Assembly (NCBI RefSeq): GCF_003577475.1
Contig: NZ_QPEP01000004.1
Location: 62,001 to 126,000, forward strand
Source of the DNA: Salinibius halmophilus
Lineage (GTDB): Bacteria > Pseudomonadota > Gammaproteobacteria > Pseudomonadales > Natronospirillaceae
Reading direction: 5' to 3'
Length of the DNA stretch: 64,000 nucleotides
The number at the start of each line of letters is the position of its first letter. The stretch's first letter is position 1. The notes under the pieces are model-generated. The model did no database searches. It was not told the DNA's origin and was given only the letters and a program-made list of their open reading frames with translations. A program made the position numbers and the translations under genes. Positions 18,837-28,591 of the stretch are shown one piece after another.

Positions 18837-19645
18837 GGTCGCCGCCCTAACGTTACCCTATCGTTGCCGCCATAATCTCTCACACCCTGCACTTTCTTGT
18901 AGCCAAGTTCTTGTAATAATTCGGCCACCCGTACAGCTTGATCCCAGCCATGCTCTAGCAATAACCAGCCACCTGGCTTCAGTACCACCTTTGCTTGCTG
19001 CGCTATTTGTTGAATGTCGGCCAAACCAGAATTGTCGGCGACCAGTGCTGATAACGGCTCAAATCGAACATCGCCTTCACTTAAGTGCTGATCATTTTGG
19101 TCAATATAGGGTGGGTTGCTAACAATCATATCCAGGCTGTTGTCAGCAATAGCCGCCAACCAACTGCCTTGCCATAAGCTAACTTTCTGGGGTGCGTTGT
19201 TTGCAATATTGCGCTGCGCTAGCTGCGCGGCCGCTAAACTAAACTCTCCTGCAAACACGGTGGCGCTTGGGCATTCTCTTGCAATGGCTATGGCAATCGC
19301 CCCCGTGCCCGTGCCGATATCAGCAACCTTGGCATGATGACCAATACGGGCTAGCGCCGCTTCTACTATCACTTCCGTATCTGGACGTGGAATCAGCGTT
19401 GCCGGGGTTACCTCAAGGCTGAAGTCCCAAAAATCACGACGCCCAAGAATATGAGCGACGGGCTCACCTTGCTGTCGGCGCGCGATCAACGTATTCGCTC
19501 GCGCCGCATCGGCTTCGGATAACTCATCCAAATCATGTGCCAACAGCCAACTGCGCGGTACTGCCAGCGCCTCACACAACAACAGTTCGACATCTATGCG
19601 CGCCAGTCTTTGACTGTGCTGCATAATGAACTGCTTAACAATCAT
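18830..19645 (-). CDS. prmC: release factor glutamine N5-methyltransferase
   Basis: 271 residues. PrmC (HemK) methylates the Gln of the GGQ motif in RF1 and RF2. An N-terminal helical domain precedes a SAM-binding Rossmann fold with [16 protein letters not shown] and the catalytic NPPYI in [22 protein letters not shown] precedes the methylase core, as is usual. The start overlaps the prfA stop by 4 bp (ATGA), so it is coupled to its own substrate gene. Confidence 0.95.
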   Translation of the reverse strand: MIVKQFIMQHSQRLARIDVELLLCEALAVPRSWLLAHDLDELSEADAARANTLIARRQQGEPVAHILGRRDFWDFSLEVTPATLIPRPDTEVIVEAALARIGHHAKVADIGTGTGAIAIAIARECPSATVFAGEFSLAAAQLAQRNIANNAPQKVSLWQGSWLAAIADNSLDMIVSNPPYIDQNDQHLSEGDVRFEPLSALVADNSGLADIQQIAQQAKVVLKPGGWLLLEHGWDQAVRVAELLQELGYKKVQGVRDYGGNDRVTLGRRPC

Positions 19646-20724
19646 TCGCCCGACTCAGCCAACAATAGCGTTTGGTACTCACTCATCAACGGCTCAACCA
19701 AATCTTTCAACTCGCCCTGCAGCACGTCATCTAAGCGGTACAGAGTAACGTTGATGCGGTGATCGGTCACGCGCCCCTGCGGAAAGTTATAGGTGCGAAT
19801 ACGCTCAGAGCGGTCGCCACTACCAACGAGCTGCTTGCGAGCATCCGAAATGGCTTGCGCGGCCGAGTCACGCTCAGCTTGTTCTAGGCGCGCCGACAAT
19901 ACTGCCAAAGCTTTTGCTTTGTTCTTGTGTTGCGAGCGCTCATCCTGACATTCCACTACCACGCCCGTTGGTATGTGGGTAATACGAATGGCTGAGTCAG
20001 TTTTGTTAACGTGCTGACCACCGGCACCCGAAGCGCGGAAGGTATCGATGCGTAAATCTGCCGGATTAATTTCAACGGCTTGGGTTTCATCTGGCTCTGG
20101 CAACACGGCAACAGTACAAGCAGAGGTGTGCACCCGCCCCTGTGATTCGGTTGCCGGTACGCGCTGCACGCGGTGGGCACCGGATTCAAACTTCAAATGA
20201 CCATAGACGTTTTCTCCGGCCACACGGCAGATGATTTCCTTATAACCACCTACTTCACCCTCGCTGGCACTAATCTGCTCCACTTTCCAGCCCATGTTTT
20301 CAGCATAACGGCTGTACATGCGCAGTAGGTCACCCGAGAACAATGCAGCTTCGTCACCACCTGTACCGGCGCGAATTTCCAAAAACGCCGAACGGTGGTC
20401 TTCAGGGTCTTTTGGCATCATCAACTTAGTAAGTTGATCTAGTGCTTGCTCAAGGTCTTCTTTAGCTTGCGGCAGCTCTTCTTTTGCCATTTCCCGCATA
20501 TCCGGGTCGCTATCGCCCAGCATAGCCTGCGCTTCTTCAACCGTGTCTTTTGCGGTGACATAGGTTTGATAAGCTTCATTTAGCGTTTCAAGCTCGGAAT
20601 ACTGGCGAGACAAATCGCGGAATCGGTTTTGATCCGCCATGACCTCGGGCGTGCCAAGTAGCAAGCCAATTTCTTCAAAGTCTTCCAGTTTTCCCTGGAC
20701 ACGTTCGATTAGTCGTTCATTCAT
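19642..20724 (-). CDS. prfA: peptide chain release factor 1
   Basis: 360 residues, the standard RF1 length. RF1 reads UAA and UAG in the ribosome and triggers peptide release. The sequence shows the RF1 signature [20 protein letters not shown] (decoding plus linker) and GGQ in [18 protein letters not shown], whose glutamine is the PrmC target. It overlaps hemA (4 bp) and prmC (4 bp), forming a tightly coupled hemA-prfA-prmC-moeB unit. Confidence 0.97.
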   Translation of the reverse strand: MNERLIERVQGKLEDFEEIGLLLGTPEVMADQNRFRDLSRQYSELETLNEAYQTYVTAKDTVEEAQAMLGDSDPDMREMAKEELPQAKEDLEQALDQLTKLMMPKDPEDHRSAFLEIRAGTGGDEAALFSGDLLRMYSRYAENMGWKVEQISASEGEVGGYKEIICRVAGENVYGHLKFESGAHRVQRVPATESQGRVHTSACTVAVLPEPDETQAVEINPADLRIDTFRASGAGGQHVNKTDSAIRITHIPTGVVVECQDERSQHKNKAKALAVLSARLEQAERDSAAQAISDARKQLVGSGDRSERIRTYNFPQGRVTDHRINVTLYRLDDVLQGELKDLVEPLMSEYQTLLLAESGE

Positions 20725-21992
20725 TTAGAATCATCCTGTTCACCCGACAAGCCAAGGATCATTTCCAGCTCTGCCAAAGTGCGCTGCCGCTCGTGCGGCG
20801 ATGCGTGCTTTAAAATATTGGTTGGCTGATGCAGCACCTTGGCCGCAATGCTCTGCCCTAAACGTGCCAACACTCGTTCTGGGTTTTCGCCGCGCTGCAA
20901 ATACTTTTGGTGACGAGTAATTTCCTGCGCAACGAGATCATTTACCTGCGCTCGCAAGCTTGCCACTTGTTTTGCCGCCGAACGCTGATTCATCTCATCG
21001 GCAAACCGTTTCAGGCCATCTTCAATGATAATTTCAGCTTCACTAGCCGCCGCCTGTCGTGAGGCAACGTTTTTGCTAATCACCTGCTGCAAATCATCAA
21101 CCGTGTACAAGAACACGTCGTTGAGGTTTGCCACTTCGGGCTCGATATCACGCGGCACGGCGATATCCACCATAAACACCGGCTGATGTCGACGCTGCTT
21201 AAGGGCTTTTTCGACCATGCCCTTGCCAATAATTGGCAGCTGGCTCGCCGTTGATGAAATCACAATGTCACCCTTGGGCAACACCTCTGGCAAGTCGCCT
21301 AATAACACCGCTTTGGCACCAAACTGCTGAGCCAGCTCCTTTGCCCGGCTAAGGGTGCGGTTGGCGATAATAATTTCGCCCACCCCTTTGCTACTTAGAT
21401 GCTTGGCAACTAGGTCGATGGTTTCCCCTGCCCCAACAAGCACTGCAGTGCAGGCAGTTAAATCGGCAAAAATATGGGTGGCTAAATCCACAGCGGCATA
21501 GGCGACCGAAACCGGATTTTCACCAATAGCCGTATTACTGCGCACCCCTTTAGCAATCGAGAAGCAGTGCTGAAAAACGGGCATTAATTGCTTACCAATG
21601 GTGCCCGATGCTTGCGACACCGCAAACGCCGATTTAAGCTGCCCTAGAATTTGCGGCTCACCTAATACTAGCGAATCCAAGCCTGCCGCAACCCTTGCAA
21701 GGTGGCGAACCATGGATAGCTCACTATGCTGATAGATAGCTGGCTGCAAATCATTAACCGCAATATCGTGATAGTCTGCTAGCCACTGAGTAATGTGACG
21801 TTCATCCAAATGATGACCAGCGAGGTATAATTCACTACGGTTGCAAGTCGACAACACCACAGCCTCGCTGACACCAGGAAGCTCAACCAGTGCTTGATGC
21901 ACCGATTGTAGGTGTTCAGGAGAAAACGCGACTTGCTCACGAATATGAACAGGTGCGGTTTTGTGGTTGATGCCTAGCGTTAGCAATGGCAT
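20721..21992 (-). CDS. hemA: glutamyl-tRNA reductase
   Basis: 423 residues. HemA reduces glutamyl-tRNA-Glu to glutamate-1-semialdehyde, the first committed step of C5 haem synthesis. The N-terminal catalytic domain has [14 protein letters not shown] and the nucleophile in [10 protein letters not shown]. The tRNA/active-site segment is [22 protein letters not shown], the NADPH domain has [16 protein letters not shown], and a C-terminal dimerisation helix ends the protein. The ATG at 21992 is 52 bp from the divergent TPR lipoprotein start, so both promoters are packed into that interval. Confidence 0.97.
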   Translation of the reverse strand: MPLLTLGINHKTAPVHIREQVAFSPEHLQSVHQALVELPGVSEAVVLSTCNRSELYLAGHHLDERHITQWLADYHDIAVNDLQPAIYQHSELSMVRHLARVAAGLDSLVLGEPQILGQLKSAFAVSQASGTIGKQLMPVFQHCFSIAKGVRSNTAIGENPVSVAYAAVDLATHIFADLTACTAVLVGAGETIDLVAKHLSSKGVGEIIIANRTLSRAKELAQQFGAKAVLLGDLPEVLPKGDIVISSTASQLPIIGKGMVEKALKQRRHQPVFMVDIAVPRDIEPEVANLNDVFLYTVDDLQQVISKNVASRQAAASEAEIIIEDGLKRFADEMNQRSAAKQVASLRAQVNDLVAQEITRHQKYLQRGENPERVLARLGQSIAAKVLHQPTNILKHASPHERQRTLAELEMILGLSGEQDDSK

Positions 21993-22044
21993 GGTCAGAG
22001 ATTCAACATCGCTTATAGAATTCGTTAAAAGGTTGGTAGTTTAC

Positions 22045-23832
22045 ATGAAACTCATTCCAAGAGGACAGCAGTCTGTCTTGTATTGCGCGATCCTAGCAGC
22101 AGCTACCTTATTCACCGGGTGTGCGAGTTTACCAGACCAACCCAAGGAAACTAAAGAGCAAAGCACACCTTCACCGGTAATATCTCCTACGCCAAAAGTG
22201 ACACCTGAGATGACAGTCACTGTGGAACCAGAGATTAATGAGCCGCAAACTGTCCAGTTAGACGGCCAATCCTTGTACAACTCGTTCTTGGCACAGCTCG
22301 CAGAATCTCGCCAAGACCTAGCCAGTGCCGCGCTCTTCAACTACCGGATTGCCCGAGAAATTAACTCGCAAGCCTACGCTGAGAAAGCGCTGTCGCAAGC
22401 GATACAGAGTGGTGATGGCCAGCTCGCTCTGGCAAGTGCCGATTTATTAAAAGAGATCTCGCCAAATAATGCGTTTGGCTACCGTGCATCAGGGTTATTG
22501 AGAATCGAAGCGGGTGCATTTGAGCAAGGGTATGCTGACATAGAAAAATGGCTAGCGCTCGACCCAGCAGCCAATACCGCTGCTATTGCGCGCTCATCCG
22601 ACGAGTTAAGCCGCTCACAAAGGCGCCAACTAGAAGCACTAGTTGCGCCGATTGCCAATCGTTCCACCCCAGCAGCAGCCAGTGCATTATTGGCATTAGG
22701 GCTCTTTGCCGAGCTCAATGGCGCTACACCGCAGGTTATCTCAAGCTACGCCGTGCGCTCGATTGAACGCTCACCAAGTGCCGATGCTTGGGCATTGCGA
22801 ATTCGTCATGAAACCGGCGACACCCTGCAAGCAAGCATTGAAGAAGCATTAAACGACTTTAGTGAAGACCGAGCCCTGCACGTAACTGCCATGCAGCGCC
22901 TCATTCAGCTTCAGCAACCTGTCGCCGCACTCACTGTAGGTGCCGACTGGTTACGCTACGCACGGAATGACTATGAGCTGCGCCGATATCTAAGTGGGCT
23001 AGCGATTCAACAAGAGCAATGGCCACTGGTTGAAGAGATTGTGCAACCGCTATTGAGCGTGGCGCAATACCGCGACGAAGGCTGGTATCGCATTGCCGCA
23101 GCGCGCTACTATCAAGATGACTTAACGGGTGCCAAAAACGCCGCCGCTCGAATTAGCCCACGCAGCGATTATTATGCAGCGGCTTGGGAGATTTCGGCGT
23201 TAGTGGAGAGAACCCTTGCAAGCCTAGACAGTGCACGTGAAATTTTGCAAATAGAGCGCAACCGCAACCCTGAGCAAGGCGCAACCCTCTACGCGATTGA
23301 AGCAAGCTTACTGCGCGATGATGGTCTGCATGAAGAAGCAGGGCTATTGCTGAAAGAAGCGCTCGCACAATATCCAGACGATCACGATATTCGCTTGCAA
23401 TATGGCTACTGGGTACTGACCTACGAAAGCCTAGAAGCTGGCATTGCCGTGTTATTACCACTCATTGAAACTGACCCTATGAGCCACGAAGCTGCGAATG
23501 CTATTGCATATAGCTATGTAGAACTCGAGCAAAATTTTGCTGAGGCTGAGCGGCTATTAGACTTCGCCTTGGGCGTGCAGCCAAACAACGCCGCCTATTT
23601 AGATTCGTTAGGCTGGCTGCGCTTCAAACAAGGCAAACTTAACGAAGCGCTAACCTTGCTAAATAAAGCCTTGGAATTCAGCGACAACCCTGAAATCATT
23701 GGCCATAAAGTCGAAGTACTGGTTCAACAGGGCAAAGTAGATGAAGCACGCGCACTCTGGGAAGTATCAACGCAAGCACACCCAAATGATGAATATTTGG
23801 CAGAAATCGCTGATCGCTTTGGTTGGCGCTAG
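22045..23832 (+). CDS. TPR-repeat lipoprotein encoded upstream of lolB
   Basis: 595 residues. The lipoprotein signal ends in LFTGC (Cys25 expected to be lipidated). A Pro/Thr-rich linker is followed by many tetratricopeptide repeats to the C-terminus, for example PNNAAYLDSLGWLRFKQGKL and its neighbours. Genes of this type sit between hemA and lolB in Pseudomonas relatives, and a role in outer-membrane or cell-wall assembly is suspected but not shown. The ATG at 22045 is chosen because it opens the signal peptide; longer starts overlap hemA. The 3' end overlaps lolB by about 47 bp in another frame. Confidence 0.8.
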   Translation: MKLIPRGQQSVLYCAILAAATLFTGCASLPDQPKETKEQSTPSPVISPTPKVTPEMTVTVEPEINEPQTVQLDGQSLYNSFLAQLAESRQDLASAALFNYRIAREINSQAYAEKALSQAIQSGDGQLALASADLLKEISPNNAFGYRASGLLRIEAGAFEQGYADIEKWLALDPAANTAAIARSSDELSRSQRRQLEALVAPIANRSTPAAASALLALGLFAELNGATPQVISSYAVRSIERSPSADAWALRIRHETGDTLQASIEEALNDFSEDRALHVTAMQRLIQLQQPVAALTVGADWLRYARNDYELRRYLSGLAIQQEQWPLVEEIVQPLLSVAQYRDEGWYRIAAARYYQDDLTGAKNAAARISPRSDYYAAAWEISALVERTLASLDSAREILQIERNRNPEQGATLYAIEASLLRDDGLHEEAGLLLKEALAQYPDDHDIRLQYGYWVLTYESLEAGIAVLLPLIETDPMSHEAANAIAYSYVELEQNFAEAERLLDFALGVQPNNAAYLDSLGWLRFKQGKLNEALTLLNKALEFSDNPEIIGHKVEVLVQQGKVDEARALWEVSTQAHPNDEYLAEIADRFGWR

Positions 23833-24370
23833 TCTAATTGGCTGCGCCACGGTGCCAGAGACCCAAAAGCAAGTCGCTAACTGGGAATCGCACCAGCAAA
23901 CCATCATGAACATTCGCAACTGGCAAGCAACCGGTAAAGCGTCGGTGCGCAACAGTGAAGAAGCCAGTACGTTATCGATTGATTGGCAACGCCAAGGCGT
24001 GCGAGACCAAGTAGTACTAACCGGTCAGCTGGGCATTGGCCGAGCAGAGCTCGAAGGCAGTGGTAACAGCTATGTACTTAAAGCTAATGGCGAAGAGTAT
24101 CCAGCGTCATCCCTATCAGAAATGGGCGCCATGCTATTTACCCCCGCTCTACCGCTTAATGAAATTGGCTTTTGGATACGCGGCATTCCGGCACCGAATC
24201 AACCATTCATCGCTGAGTACAACGAACTTGGCCTGCTAGGGCGCCTAGAACAAGCTGGCTGGGAGATTGAGTATGAAAGGTATCAAGGTGACCAGCCGCC
24301 ACTACCAGACAAACTTACCATCACCCAAGACGACGCCGTCGCCAAGATCATCGTAAGGGAGTGGCAGTGA
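23786..24370 (+). CDS. lolB: outer membrane lipoprotein receptor LolB
   Basis: About 194 residues. LolB accepts lipoproteins from LolA and inserts them in the outer membrane. Its own lipobox is LIGC after a signal starting MMNIWQKSLIAL. Conserved features are WQATGKASVRNSEEASTLSIDWQRQG, the ALPLNEIGFWIRGIPAP segment and YERYQGDQPPLPDKLTI. Two adjacent ATG codons (23786 and 23789) can serve as start; both lie inside the end of the TPR gene. The usual downstream ispE is not present here; ychF follows in the opposite direction. Confidence 0.92.
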   Translation: MMNIWQKSLIALVGASLIGCATVPETQKQVANWESHQQTIMNIRNWQATGKASVRNSEEASTLSIDWQRQGVRDQVVLTGQLGIGRAELEGSGNSYVLKANGEEYPASSLSEMGAMLFTPALPLNEIGFWIRGIPAPNQPFIAEYNELGLLGRLEQAGWEIEYERYQGDQPPLPDKLTITQDDAVAKIIVREWQ

Positions 24371-24375
24371 AAATT

Positions 24376-24409
24376 GTCCGCAAGTAACGGCTACGCCATT
24401 TTTGCGGAC
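24376..24409. other. inverted repeat between lolB and ychF
   Basis: TGTCCGCAA and TTGCGGACA pair perfectly (9 bp) across a 16-nt loop, just after the lolB stop. It lacks a T run but lies between convergent genes, so it may be a mixed or rho-dependent termination region. Confidence 0.45.
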
Positions 24410-24423
24410 ACGCCTTACACCGG

Positions 24424-25521
24424 TTAAACGTTAAACCGGAAATGCAAAATATCACCGTCTTTAACGATGTAATCCTTGCCCTCAAGGCGCAGCTTACCGG
24501 CTTCTTTTGCACCACTTTCACCGTTGTACTGAATAAAGTCGTCATACGCGACACACTCAGCGCGGATAAAGCCTTTTTCAAAGTCGGTGTGGATCACACC
24601 TGCTGCATTAGGCGCTGTGGCACCAACAGGAATGGTCCAAGCACGCACTTCTTTCACACCAGCAGTGAAATAAGTATGCAAGTTCAACAGTTTATAGCCA
24701 GCACGAATGACCTTGTGAAGCCCTGGCTCGTCCATGCCTAGTTCTTCTAAGAACTCGTCTAACTCTTCGTCATCAAGCTCAGACATCTCTGCTTCAAGCT
24801 TGTTACACACAGCAATCACCTCAGCATTTTCGCTGGCGGCAATTTCGCGTACACGATCAAGGTGCGGGTTATTGTCAAAACCGTCTTCAGCAACGTTCGC
24901 CACATAAAGTGTTGGTTTAATGGTTAGCATGTGGAATTTCTTTTCCAAATCACGCTTTTCATCATCACTAAGCCCATCGATTGAGCGCAGCGACATGCCT
25001 TCTTCAAGCGTTGGACGAACCTTCTCTAATAGCGCTACGTCTTTGATGGCTTCTTTATCTTGGCCTTTTGCCTTTTTGCGCAAACGGTCTAACTGGCGAT
25101 CACACGACTCTAAGTCGGCCAAAGCTAACTCCATGTTGATGACACCAATATCATCTTCCGGGCTAACGTCGTTAGCAACGTGAATCACATTAGGATCTTC
25201 AAAGCAGCGCACAACGTGGGCAATGGCGTCCGTTTCACGAATATTACCCAAGAACTTGTTACCTAGGCCCTCACCTTTTGATGCCCCAGCGACAAGACCA
25301 GCAATGTCAACAAACTCCATTGCTGTGGGAATCACTTTCTCCGGCTTAACAATGGCCGCAATTTTGTCTTGGCGTGGATCTGGCACCGGCACAACACCCG
25401 TATTTGGATCGATGGTGCAAAACGGAAAGTTCTCTGCACCAATACCAGCTTTAGTCAGTGCATTAAAAAGTGTTGATTTACCTACGTTTGGCAAGCCAAC
25501 AATACCGCATTTAAAACCCAT
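24424..25521 (-). CDS. ychF: redox-regulated ATPase YchF (OBG family)
   Basis: 365 residues. YchF is an OBG-family P-loop protein that prefers ATP and associates with ribosomes. The Walker A is [15 protein letters not shown], switch II lies in [17 protein letters not shown], and ANVAEDGF and a C-terminal TGS domain (TFFT-type [21 protein letters not shown]) complete the family profile. It is downstream of pth, 13 bp after the pth stop, in a prs-rplY-pth-ychF series. Confidence 0.97.
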   Translation of the reverse strand: MGFKCGIVGLPNVGKSTLFNALTKAGIGAENFPFCTIDPNTGVVPVPDPRQDKIAAIVKPEKVIPTAMEFVDIAGLVAGASKGEGLGNKFLGNIRETDAIAHVVRCFEDPNVIHVANDVSPEDDIGVINMELALADLESCDRQLDRLRKKAKGQDKEAIKDVALLEKVRPTLEEGMSLRSIDGLSDDEKRDLEKKFHMLTIKPTLYVANVAEDGFDNNPHLDRVREIAASENAEVIAVCNKLEAEMSELDDEELDEFLEELGMDEPGLHKVIRAGYKLLNLHTYFTAGVKEVRAWTIPVGATAPNAAGVIHTDFEKGFIRAECVAYDDFIQYNGESGAKEAGKLRLEGKDYIVKDGDILHFRFNV

Positions 25522-25534
25522 GCGAGTCTCCTAA

Positions 25535-26116
25535 TTAAGTTGCTTTGAAGCCATTGACTAGGCTCATCGCTTTATCAAAGTTTTCTAGCATCAATGCATC
25601 CTGATCTAGGGCTGCATCAATAGCTTGTTGAGTTAATTGCTGTTCGCTGATCGGCGCTTTTCGTAGTACAAAATCAGCCACGTCGCGCGCATTGCCAGGA
25701 TGACCAATTCCTAACCGTAAACGATAAAAATCTTTATTGTTGGCCAAGGCCTTAATAATGTCTTTCAGGCCGTTATGCCCGCCATGGCCGCCACCTTTTT
25801 TCAGCTTGACTGCACCGGGTGGAATATCCAGCTCGTCATGCGCCACCAGAATTTCTTCTGGTTCAATTTTATAAAAGTTAGCCAACGCCCCTACAGCCTG
25901 ACCTGACCGATTCATATAGGTCATTGGCTTTAACAACCACACTCGCTCACCAGCAATTCGGATATCGCACACATCACCAAAATACTTGCCTTGCGCTTGC
26001 CAGTTGCCACTATGGCGACGTGCTAGTTGGTCAACATAGTCGAAACCAGCGTTATGGCGAGTGGCATCATACTGGGCACCAGGATTGCCTAAGCCTACGA
26101 CTAACTTAATCGTCAT
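25535..26116 (-). CDS. pth: peptidyl-tRNA hydrolase
   Basis: 193 residues. Pth recycles peptidyl-tRNAs released from ribosomes. Family motifs are [21 protein letters not shown] (catalytic His), [45 protein letters not shown] and RLGIGHPG. The ATG at 26116 is chosen because its product matches the family N-terminus and TAGGTAA lies upstream; a longer frame to 26149 would add an unconserved N-terminus. Confidence 0.96.
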   Translation of the reverse strand: MTIKLVVGLGNPGAQYDATRHNAGFDYVDQLARRHSGNWQAQGKYFGDVCDIRIAGERVWLLKPMTYMNRSGQAVGALANFYKIEPEEILVAHDELDIPPGAVKLKKGGGHGGHNGLKDIIKALANNKDFYRLRLGIGHPGNARDVADFVLRKAPISEQQLTQQAIDAALDQDALMLENFDKAMSLVNGFKAT

Positions 26117-26183
26117 TTGTTTACCTAATCGCTTTTCGAGCGCATACACTACGCCACGGTTTATTCAAAGGCGGCTATTGTAC

Positions 26184-26216
26184 ATAAAAAAAGGGCTGCA
26201 GTTGCAGCCCTCTTTT
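26184..26216 (-). terminator. terminator after rplY
   Basis: On the minus strand AGGGCTGCA and TGCAGCCCT make a near-perfect stem with a short loop, followed by seven T. It separates rplY from pth, so pth-ychF may depend on readthrough or on a promoter near 26120-26180. Confidence 0.88.
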
Positions 26217-26231
26217 GCGATTGAGTATAAA

Positions 26232-26846
26232 TTACTCAGCAGCTTCTTCGCCTTCATCGGCAGTAGCAGCGCCTTTAGGCGCGTTGATTGATACAACAGG
26301 TAGGTCATGCGACTCACCGTGCTGTAGCTCAACTGCTACCGCGCCTTCTGGCAATGCGATGTCAGAGATGTGTACAACTTGACCTACTTCAACAGCAGTC
26401 ATGTCCACTTCAATGAACTCTGGCAACTTGCCAGCTGGGCATTTGATTTCTAGCTCAGTGATGTTGTGAGAAATCACACCACCAGCTTTAACGCCAGCAG
26501 ACTTGTCTTCGTTGATGAAGTGTAAAGGTACTTTTTTATCAACGATGGTATCGGCGGTTACACGCTCGAAATCCATGTGAGTGATTACTGGCTTGTACTG
26601 GTGACGCTGAACGTCCATCACTACTGCCTGAGTTTTTTCACCGTCGATGATCAATTCAACAACAGAAGAGAAGAAAGCTTCTTCCAGCGTGGCCTTGTTT
26701 ACTTCACGCTCAGAAAGCGTTAGTGAAACAGGCTCAGCCTTGCCACCGTAAACGATAGCTGGGATGTTACCTTCGCGACGCAGGCGGCGGCTCGCACCTT
26801 TCCCTGTGTCTTTACGAGAGGTTGCGTTAATAGTAAATGTGCTCAT
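26232..26846 (-). CDS. rplY: 50S ribosomal protein bL25 (CTC long form)
   Basis: 204 residues, the long form with a general stress protein CTC-type C-terminal domain. It binds 5S rRNA in the central protuberance. The N-terminal L25 domain has RKDTGKGASRRLRREGNIPAIVYGG and MDVQRHQYKPVITHMDF. The second beta domain spans about residues 95-190, and a Glu-rich tail ends the protein. The start has GAGGAAAACTC upstream. It follows prs by 72 bp. Confidence 0.96.
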   Translation of the reverse strand: MSTFTINATSRKDTGKGASRRLRREGNIPAIVYGGKAEPVSLTLSEREVNKATLEEAFFSSVVELIIDGEKTQAVVMDVQRHQYKPVITHMDFERVTADTIVDKKVPLHFINEDKSAGVKAGGVISHNITELEIKCPAGKLPEFIEVDMTAVEVGQVVHISDIALPEGAVAVELQHGESHDLPVVSINAPKGAATADEGEEAAE

Positions 26847-26918
26847 GAGTTTTCCTCAATCAATTGCCTATTCATGTTGCGACCGCATCAATAGGCGTTC
26901 TGGTAAACAATGTCCCGC

Positions 26919-27857
26919 TTATCGGAACATTGCGCTAATAGATTCTTCGTTACTAATGCGGCGAATGGCCTCGGCCAATACACCCGACATAGAAAGCTGG
27001 CGGATGCTATCACACTTCATTGCTTTTTCCGAGAGCGGAATTGTATCAGTAATCACCAATTCCAACTTAGACTGGTCGATCCGCTCAATCGCAGGCCCTG
27101 AAAGCACAGGGTGGGTTGCATAAGCGACTACTTTTTTGGCACCAAACTCGATTAACGCCTCGGCTGCATGGCATAGCGTGCCAGCGGTGTCCACCATGTC
27201 ATCAACCAGAATACAGGTACGGTCTTTAACATCACCAATAATGTGCATCACTTCAGAGTGATTCGCTTTGGCACGACGCTTGTCGATAATTGCTAGGTCG
27301 GCACCTAGCTGCTTGGCAATGGCACGCGCACGAACAACACCACCGATATCTGGTGATACCACGGTCATTTTCTCGTAGTTTTGCGTTTGAATATCGTCAA
27401 GCAAGATTGGCGAGCCGTAAATGTTATCTACTGGGATAGAGAAGAAGCCTTGAATCTGGTCGGCGTGTAAATCCACAGTAAGAATTCGGTCAATCCCCAC
27501 CACAGTTAGCATATCAGCAACTGCTTTAGCCGAAATAGGAACACGCGTAGAACGTGGGCGTCGGTCTTGGCGCGCGTAGCCAAAATAAGGCATAACCGCA
27601 GTAATACGACCAGCCGATGCACGACGAAGCGCGTCAGCTAGGAAGATAACTTCCATTAGATGGTCATTGGTTGGTGCGCAAGTTGGCTGAATGATAAAAA
27701 CATCCGAACCACGAACGTTCTCATTAATTTCAACGGCAATTTCGCCATCGCTGAACTTATTGACTGTGGCATTGCCCAAAGGGATACCTAAACGTTCAAC
27801 AACTTTATTCGCTAATTCCGGGTTTGCATTGCCCGAGAAGACCATCATTTTAGACAC
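26919..27857 (-). CDS. prs: ribose-phosphate pyrophosphokinase
   Basis: 312 residues. Prs makes PRPP from ribose-5-phosphate and ATP for nucleotide, His and Trp synthesis. Motifs are [20 protein letters not shown], the ATP-binding YARQDR in [31 protein letters not shown], and the PRPP loop [12 protein letters not shown]. It heads a prs-rplY-pth-ychF minus-strand series. In many relatives prs follows lolB-ispE on the same strand; here lolB faces it and ispE is absent. Confidence 0.97.
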   Translation of the reverse strand: MSKMMVFSGNANPELANKVVERLGIPLGNATVNKFSDGEIAVEINENVRGSDVFIIQPTCAPTNDHLMEVIFLADALRRASAGRITAVMPYFGYARQDRRPRSTRVPISAKAVADMLTVVGIDRILTVDLHADQIQGFFSIPVDNIYGSPILLDDIQTQNYEKMTVVSPDIGGVVRARAIAKQLGADLAIIDKRRAKANHSEVMHIIGDVKDRTCILVDDMVDTAGTLCHAAEALIEFGAKKVVAYATHPVLSGPAIERIDQSKLELVITDTIPLSEKAMKCDSIRQLSMSGVLAEAIRRISNEESISAMFR

Positions 27858-28054
27858 GCCCGCTACCTTTTGATTGTCTGGTGAGATTGGTGTATTACGG
27901 CTTTTATAGTAGCCAGCGCACTTTCGAGTTGCGCACTAGCCACTAACACTTTTATGTGACTTTTTGTTTACCTGAGCTCTACCCCAGACAAAAGTCGCGC
28001 GTATTGTCGGGTTACACCGCTCGGCTGTCAAATAGATTGGGGATTTTTTGCCGA

Positions 28055-28432
28055 CTAACTGCGTTTTGCAAGCCACCAACGCCATGCCATCAACCAGACT
28101 GCAGCCAATAACCAGCCGACAAACGTCACCTGCCAATCAAGCCAGGTTGCATGCCGATGTGCAACAAACTGCTGAATAAACTCGTCCACCGAGAAAATGG
28201 CCAGCACCAACAACAAAAATAGCCACTGTACCAGCGCACCACGCGCTCGCAGTACAAGTAAACGGAATAGAGATAATGTAATCAAAAGGCCACCTAACGC
28301 ATGCAGCCATAAATCGCTACCCAACCAAGACTCCACCGTATCGGTAATAAAGCGGTATTGCGGGTGATATTTAGCCCCCACAAGCAAACTAAAAACAGCA
28401 AGTGTTAAAACACTGAGAACAGACTTAAACAA
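28055..28432 (-). CDS. VanZ-like membrane protein
   Basis: 125 residues with four predicted transmembrane segments: at the N-terminus, about 40-60, 68-85 and 100-118. The conserved acidic/polar run SVDEFIQQFVAHRHATWLDWQVTFVG matches the DE.xQ...R...D...N..G region of VanZ-like proteins, with the usual Asn changed. Function of these small homologues is not known. It is separated from prs by about 200 bp in which I see no gene, and lies 159 bp from the divergent lipoprotein gene. Confidence 0.65.
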   Translation of the reverse strand: MFKSVLSVLTLAVFSLLVGAKYHPQYRFITDTVESWLGSDLWLHALGGLLITLSLFRLLVLRARGALVQWLFLLLVLAIFSVDEFIQQFVAHRHATWLDWQVTFVGWLLAAVWLMAWRWWLAKRS

Positions 28433-28591
28433 CGGCTTCGCCCAAAAAAATGATGGTTCACTCTAGGCGCGCGCCTGAGCAAGGTCAACATTCTGTCTAA
28501 GACCCGCCCTTTTGTTACACAATTTTACACAAAATGACCCATGATCAACTTAACTGCTACGAGTGTCTAAAATGCAACGAAAAGGATCACC

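Noticed and set aside
24366-24386. Start of ispE directly after lolB
   Set aside because: A GTG frame overlapping the lolB stop ends after six codons and shows no IspE motif nearby in any frame.
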